64,000 nt of DNA from Fasciola hepatica (taxonomy: Eukaryota > Platyhelminthes > Trematoda > Plagiorchiida > Fasciolidae): the NCBI GenBank assembly GCA_948099385.1, contig CANUEZ040000014.1:2480001-2544000 (forward strand). The letters run 5' to 3'. The notes beneath the pieces were generated by a model, which was not told the origin of the DNA, made no database searches, and saw only the letters and a program-made list of their open reading frames with translations. The translations under genes and the position numbers were made by a program. How positions within the stretch are numbered: the stretch's first letter is position 1; each line of letters starts with the position of its first letter. This document shows, piece after piece, positions 58,336-64,000 of the stretch.

Positions 58336-61300
58336 ACTTGTCAACCTTTGATTAGCGCTGAAGTATTGTTATTTGCCGTAGCTAAGTTAGTGAAAAGTGT
58401 AGCGAACCGAATAAATACGAGGTTTTTTGATTTCCGATAGACAACCTTAGAAGAACAACTACCAGAAGAATTGGAATCCATGAAAAATCTTTGACACGGA
58501 ATTTCGATCGTTCGGACTGCGGTAGATATCATCAGAGTCTGTGATACTACAACCGGATCTCAGCGATAAAGCAATTGCTATTAGACATTTGTAACAGACT
58601 AAGTGGATTCTGTTCGAGACGACTTCTTATTTCACGTGATCACGATTGGCTAGCTGTGATGTGCATTGTTCTTTCACCGGCAGTGATAAATACGAAACCT
58701 TTGTAGGCAGTCACTCAGAATCAGATATTGTGTGTGATATTTATTCTTTACCGAACCTGTAGATCATTATCATGTCAGTCTGCAGTTCAGCGTGTGATTC
58801 CTCCCTTCGTAGATGGTTCTCATTTTTGGCACTGAAACATATTCAAATGGTAATAATTTGTTGTTTTCTAAAGACCTTTTTCATTGAGTCGTTCCATTTG
58901 GATATAAAGACACAATCTGTTTGTGGATAATGCACGATTCACCGAGATATTTTACACGTTTAATCAAAAGGGAATACACGAGCATTCTCTTGTCACTGTT
59001 TCGTGTCATATGCACTGACAATAGCCACACATAATCGATGAACCGTATGTATGTAGTGCTCACAGTAGTACACATGATGTACATGATCAATAGACTGTTT
59101 AAAATGCACCGTACGAGTCCACAGATAAAACTAGATATGAATAAGCATGCCTGTTGTTATAGTCCAAATGATCTTTATTCTTTCTGTTTTTTTGCTCATG
59201 GATGAGAGCGGGGTGGTGTTCGTATAAATGTCACTCCTTCATACACTTGTGTGCACCAAGATGATTCGGATTGTGCGTTATTGATATTTGGTACATGAGA
59301 CTCCAGTCATCTATTCATACTGTTTCGTCTCAGCGGAAATAATAATTACACCATTTGTGACTCACATATACTACGGAACGATTTAGCGTCACAGCTCGTG
59401 TGGTGTTGCTCTTTGTATATGAATCATGACAGACAGTCAGTGCTACACTTACATTCTCCAGGTTCGCTTCACTATCGGGCTAAACATATTGCCCTTGACA
59501 TTAATTGCCGGCAAAACAGGCATAAGTGAACTGTGCTAGCGTTTTACATCTCAGAACATGTCTCATTCGAGCCCTAATTTTCTCCGTAAGGGGCTTTGTC
59601 CTGTATAAAACCGATTTTTCTGGGCCTCGTCCTCCGTAGGGAAATTTATGGTGTATTATGATGAGAAAGACATGTGGTCTGTTGTATGCTTTGTTCTAAC
59701 TGCTACGAACTCATGAGTCACTTCCAGACCGCTCAAACTTCAGCCCATTCTCAATTTCCAAATGAAATGTTCAGCTAACGGAGCGAGTGATTAAGGCGGA
59801 GCTGACTCACTAAGGAGACTAAGGTATCATACCGATGGGCAGTATTGATAAATACATGGGAGAAAGGGAAGCTTAGATACATTGGAAATGGGTAATGCTT
59901 CACTGGATGACTAATAACCACTTCTTCAATGCTTATCGGGAAAAATTGAAAATTCGGAATTCATCTAAAGAATATTTCATTGAGATCTCACATGGTTTAT
60001 CGGCCAGAGTTCGAAGTGGTTGGCAGAACACTTCATTGCTTGAGATTTGCCATTCTCACTATATGGCAATAATATTCTTGATACTTTCCGCAATTCTGTA
60101 ACGAATGGAAAATGGGACATGACAAACACTGCAAATGTTCAACTTCGAATTTTCGGGTGTTATGCGAATCATTCAACAGGCAAGTTCGTGACGAGTGGGC
60201 CTTTCATAATAACAGGGGTTTTTATTATTGTATAGCCAAGAACTTCGACAGCTCGCTTGCATGCAGTTCGGTGAAAATCAATACATCCCAGGCCACAAAC
60301 TTGGGTTTCACGGGAAATAATAAAAAGTGAATAAAATGAAGAACAATGAACTGAAATTTGTGCAACAAGATAAGAGTATGATGCATTTACTACTCTCTGC
60401 TGATTAATACGTGACCCAAGTGAGGAATAGGTAAATTCCGATAAGTGTTTATGTGAGAGGGGATACGTTAAAATGTTTAGCGAAAATGTCCTAATGAACC
60501 CAGAAAGCGCTTGGAGTACTGCATGAAAATGTTTCATTCTATCATAAACTTAGCTAAGCAAATGGAATGTTTCAAATATCCTAAAAGAGAATGTCCTTCT
60601 AGTTAGAGGTCTCATTAGATGCGTAAGATAGACCATATATTTCTATACGGTTACATTTTTAGAACTTTTTGATTGGAAGTGCATCTTGACTTTCGTCAAC
60701 ATTTTCTTTTGTTCCCGTTTATATTCGTGCGACCAGTCCGTTTGTTACTCTGTATGTCTTGCAGCAAACACACCGTGCACAGCGTCCGTGTTTAACCATC
60801 GTATGTTAACGGCTCAGTTCGGTTCAAACAACCATAATTCATGCGCTGGATGCGCCGCCTCTAGTTGCTATATCTCGGTTGAAATATCTATAGTAAATCT
60901 GAAAAAGGACAAGATCATGATACGCATAGGAAGAGTCTTTTATATATTAGTATCAAGTCTTTAATGAGAGTTTGTGAATGTGAGAGCGTTACCTAGCCGT
61001 ATATTCCAGTGTGACTAATCGCCGGGTGAGGATGCCCGTTGAAGTTAATTTGCTCCCTAAACCATATTTGTAGTTGTTTCATCACCAAAGATGCCCAGTG
61101 TTCCCATTTATGGTTTTCTAAATTAGACATCATTGAGACGTGCTAATTACATTTAGTTTCTTTTCACGTGCACTGGTAAATTTATGCATCAATCAATGCT
61201 AGCTAACCATACTATTTGAACCCGTAACTTTTTCTCCTCGAATCCACTTGGCGGTTGAATACTAAATCCTTGGATTAGAGTTATACGACCCCTTTCGTCT

Positions 61301-61669
61301 TCCTCCGTAATGTTACTAGTGATTACAAGCCAGGTCCTTTGAACTTTGGTGAATGTCCACGGCGACCTGGAAATCGCCAATTCAAAGAGGACCTTAGGCA
61401 AAGGGTTTTACTTCTGGAAAACTTTTGATTTTTTCTGTTTGTACCCATAATTATTTGAAGCAAAAGTGTGATCCTTTTCAAAACCAAACGTGGGAAGAAG
61501 TGTTTCAAAAGTTCCAGCAAAAAATGATTTATCTAGGCGTATTTCGGCAACTTTCTTATGTTGGTACCGCGACCCAGTGCTGTTTGGTGAGAACGCGCAC
61601 AAAACGAGGCAGAAGTACAGACCGTTTCTCTTTCGGTAATGGTAGTAACGATAATTATAACGGAGTTAG
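58336..61669. other. no recognisable gene
   Basis: Short frames on both strands. The densest is 59895-60537, with a 122-codon minus-strand frame (60169-60537) and three plus-strand frames, none recognised. 60686-60964 plus has two acceptor-like CAGs but no coding support. Confidence 0.35.
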
Positions 61670-62140
61670 TTTTCACTTGGCCATGTTGCCTTGTTCGTCT
61701 TCCGATTGTTCTTCATTTGCCCCGGGGACGTTCTCCGAATTAGTACCCAATACTCGCTTTCTGACCTCATCATTGCTCACTCGGCTATTCCACCCAATTT
61801 TAACGATACTACGTAAATATCGGTGGTCAAAATCCTCAAGACGACGAATATCTTCAGCACGCAGAATCCAAGTCTCGCAACCATACAACAAAACTGAACG
61901 CACTGCGACACAATATACACGACCCTTTAACTTCAGTGAAATATCAGGTCAGCGCAACAAGTGCTTCAGTCCAGCGTACGCCACTCGATCCTTGGATATC
62001 CGCGTACCCACCTCTACTACTGTGCTCCCATCCGTCGTCACGCTGCTGCCGAGGTAGGTGAAGTAGTCGACAGTTACCAGCACCTCCCCATGGAGCATCA
62101 AGCTGTATAGAATTCCTGTGGAATGACTTCCAGTCAACCG
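61670..62140 (-). pseudogene. RTE-like retrotransposon, C-terminal coding fragment (minus)
   Basis: Reading down: TGILYSLMLHGEVLVTVDYF, TYLGSSVTTDGSTVVEVG and TRISKDRVAYAGLKHL, a break, then VRSVLLYGCETWILRAEDI, RRLEDFDHRYLRSIVKIGW and VSNDEVRKRVLG with an acidic tail. It is the same subfamily as 15.7-16.06 kb (both have DGSTVVEV) and less decayed, with one stop and one frame change. The 3' tail family of 12.1, 41.2 and 58.3 kb is not seen after it. Confidence 0.85.
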
Positions 62141-63806
62141 ACCCCGCGGATTACGAATTAAACACTGTTATGTAGAACGTCTAGGGAAATTTAAAGGGTA
62201 AAATCCTCACGCTCACTTCAGTTGCTGAAATTCACCGAGACATGAGGAACTGAGTAAGAATGCCCTCATTTCCTCTTTCGGAAGTGTTTGAAGAGGTGTG
62301 CTGTAAAATGAAGATTATTATACATGCAAAACTGAATTCAACAAATGATAGGCTTTCCGGTTTAGGTTATCCGCTGAACGGTATCAAACACATTGGTGAA
62401 ACAGAATCAGTAAAGATAGATTTTCAATGCAGATATCCTATTTGTATTTTCCTATGTGATAACTTTAGCAAATGTATCATCACACTGAGATCAAAGAACC
62501 AACAACCGCACTCGCTTTTCATCACCAACACATGTGGTCATACCTAATGTAAACCCGGTCATCAATTGATTTAAGTAATTTGAAATGCTTATGTATGCTT
62601 TTCATAATCCACCGGTTAGGTTTATTGATTCATCTTTTTCGAGATCCATATTCAACAATTGGAAGTAATGATATAAATTGTTGTGACCAATGCTTTGCAT
62701 AGGAAGCGAACCATTCACCAGCGACCGACTTAACCAGTAAAGTTGATATCTATTGCTGCACATCGAAATTTAGAGGGCATCACTGAGATCATTACTTCTA
62801 CCTATGAATGTATCCAACGAATGTTTGGTTTTACATGATCAGGCGACCTCAGTTTTCACATTTATTAGTAAAAGAAAGATTTAATTTTGGATATTTTGGG
62901 AGAGTTAGTGATACACGTTCATCATAGAAAATCTATTTCTCTATTTCAGTAGGTAAAATAACGATGCTGAAAGTTAGGAAATAATTAATTACCCATTATG
63001 AAAGAACATCAGTGATTGCATATTTTCAAGGTCAAACCCACATTGGTTCGGAACCGTTTTCCGCCTAACGTACATGTTTTATAGCAAGGTCTTTCTCAGT
63101 GGTCAATCCACTGTATTCTCTAAAGCGGTTGAACTACGAATCGTACCTGGTTCACGTCATCTAGCAAGAGCTGCTTTGTACACAGACCTGAAGAACCACG
63201 CAATTTTAAACCAAAACGTGCTAGAGTTTCTTCTTTCCACGATAAATAGATCTATGCATGTGATTACCATGGTTCGACCGTTTTTCGCATTCCTCACGTG
63301 ACTATATTGAAGATAATCACGTAATATCAGTCCCTACTAACCAACTTTACTAGGAGGCATCCCAAATCATTGGAGAAGATAGAATCCTAAATATCAGAGT
63401 AGGATGCTGGCGCATTTTTACGCAAAATTTCGTTTTATCGGTACAGTTGTGCACTGTTTCATTTCCGGAAGCACTTGACGTTTAGAAACAGCCGACATTG
63501 TAACACAAAGCTCTGGATAAAATCCAAATGATAGCGTTGGATTGTGTTTCTCGTGTGTTTTGTTGGTGTTATGAACAGGAAGCACTGGTGAAATCTGATG
63601 GTTGGAACGCTTGCCAAAGGGTTGAAAAACTACATGTAACATAGAAAATTCGCCTAACCTGATACGTCTAGTCTGAATTATCAGGAAACGTTCTGGCATA
63701 CAGTGGTTTTAAAGAAATCTATTTAGTCGGAGTGATTCTCCCATGCATCTTGTTCTGCCTATGACACTGTGCGCTGCCTCTAACTAGCATTCGGAGTTTT
63801 TCAACT
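62141..63806. other. no recognisable gene
   Basis: Frames 62260-62547 (plus, 95 codons), 63074-63301 (plus) and 63418-63699 (minus) lack recognised domains or splice support. Confidence 0.35.
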
Positions 63807-64000
63807 GGTGGTGATCGAGTGGTTTAGAACGTCCGATTACTACCGCGGAGGTCGGAGGGTTAAATTCCCACTACCACTGATCACTTTGGTGGTAGGCAAT
63901 ACTTCCCACTGCCGTACGGCCTGTTAACCCCCGCGACCTATCGGGACTTTATGTGGTTTCAGGGTCTGGTTGCCGATTATCCCTAATGATTCAGGAGCCT
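63807..64000 (+). mobile_element. tRNA-derived SINE, family A, copy 4 (cut by window end)
   Basis: GTGGTGATCGAGTGGTTTAG (A box), GTCGGAGGGTTAAATTCCC (B box), TCACTTTGGTGGTAGGCAAT, then TTTATGTGGTTTCAGGGTCT, GGTTGCCGATTATCCCTAAT. Matches copy 1 block by block up to the window edge. Confidence 0.78.

Noticed and set aside
61425..62057. 210-codon plus-strand open frame as a gene
   Set aside because: It lies entirely antisense to recognisable RTE coding sequence for its right two-thirds and shows no own domain; kept only as a finding.
1..64000. CRISPR array, operon, riboswitch, phage or plasmid features
   Set aside because: No regularly spaced repeats, no dense same-strand frames and no ribosome-binding patterns; the window is eukaryotic and repeat-rich.

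Overview
This window reads as nuclear DNA of a multicellular eukaryote. The best guess is a digenean trematode (flatworm), though genus and species cannot be set from the sequence alone. The evidence is the repeat mix: RTE/SR2-like non-LTR retrotransposons with the closing motifs typical of flukes (YLGSSVTTDGST, VRSVLLYGCETW), a Penelope-like element with a GIY-YIG domain, a Ty3/gypsy remnant with a CsRn1-like integrase, Tc1/mariner scraps and tRNA-derived SINEs. Host coding sequence is sparse, in short exons separated by kilobase introns and flanked by pyrimidine-rich acceptors. There is no prokaryotic gene structure, no rRNA, no CRISPR array and no intact tRNA gene. Most open frames are noncoding or shadows.

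Layout. 0-5.4 kb: AT-rich sequence with a possible last exon (175-280), a 47-bp-arm fold-back inside a dispersed repeat whose second copy lies at 5.2 kb, a SINE, and a broken open frame (3.83-4.2 kb). 5.9-7.65 kb: Penelope-like element, minus strand. 11.4-16.1 kb: RTE-type sequence, including a long degenerate copy with endonuclease, reverse transcriptase and C-terminal parts (12.8-16.06 kb). 16-31 kb: mostly unrecognised AT-rich DNA with three long TA arrays, a Tc1 scrap (21.7 kb) and a minus-strand candidate exon (22.18-22.36 kb). 30.8-31.04 kb: a minus-strand stretch resembling the beta-propeller of dipeptidyl-peptidase IV (family S9B). 35.4 kb: Tc1/mariner transposase remnant.

38.3-52.2 kb holds the best host gene, on the plus strand. 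Four exons (39295-39410, 43057-43163, 48330-48791, 51715-52170), plus a possible first coding exon (38322-38358), have matching splice phases throughout (1|1, 0|0, 2|2, 2|2). The last two resemble the region before and within the PH domain of SynGAP/DAB2IP/RASAL2/raskol-type Ras GTPase-activating proteins. The C2 and RasGAP domains would lie beyond 52.2 kb and were not found. Its introns hold two converging RTE 3' ends (41 kb), SINEs (45.1, 47.8 kb) and an antisense Ty3/gypsy remnant with an LTR (49.6-50.9 kb).

52.2-64 kb: three more RTE 3' fragments (53.3, 57.6-58.3, 61.7-62.1 kb), a tRNA-derived repeat (54.9 kb) and a SINE cut by the window edge (63.8 kb). Every mobile element carries stops, frameshifts or lost catalytic residues and looks dead. 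I found no previously undescribed system; the main value is the two host-gene assignments and the repeat families.
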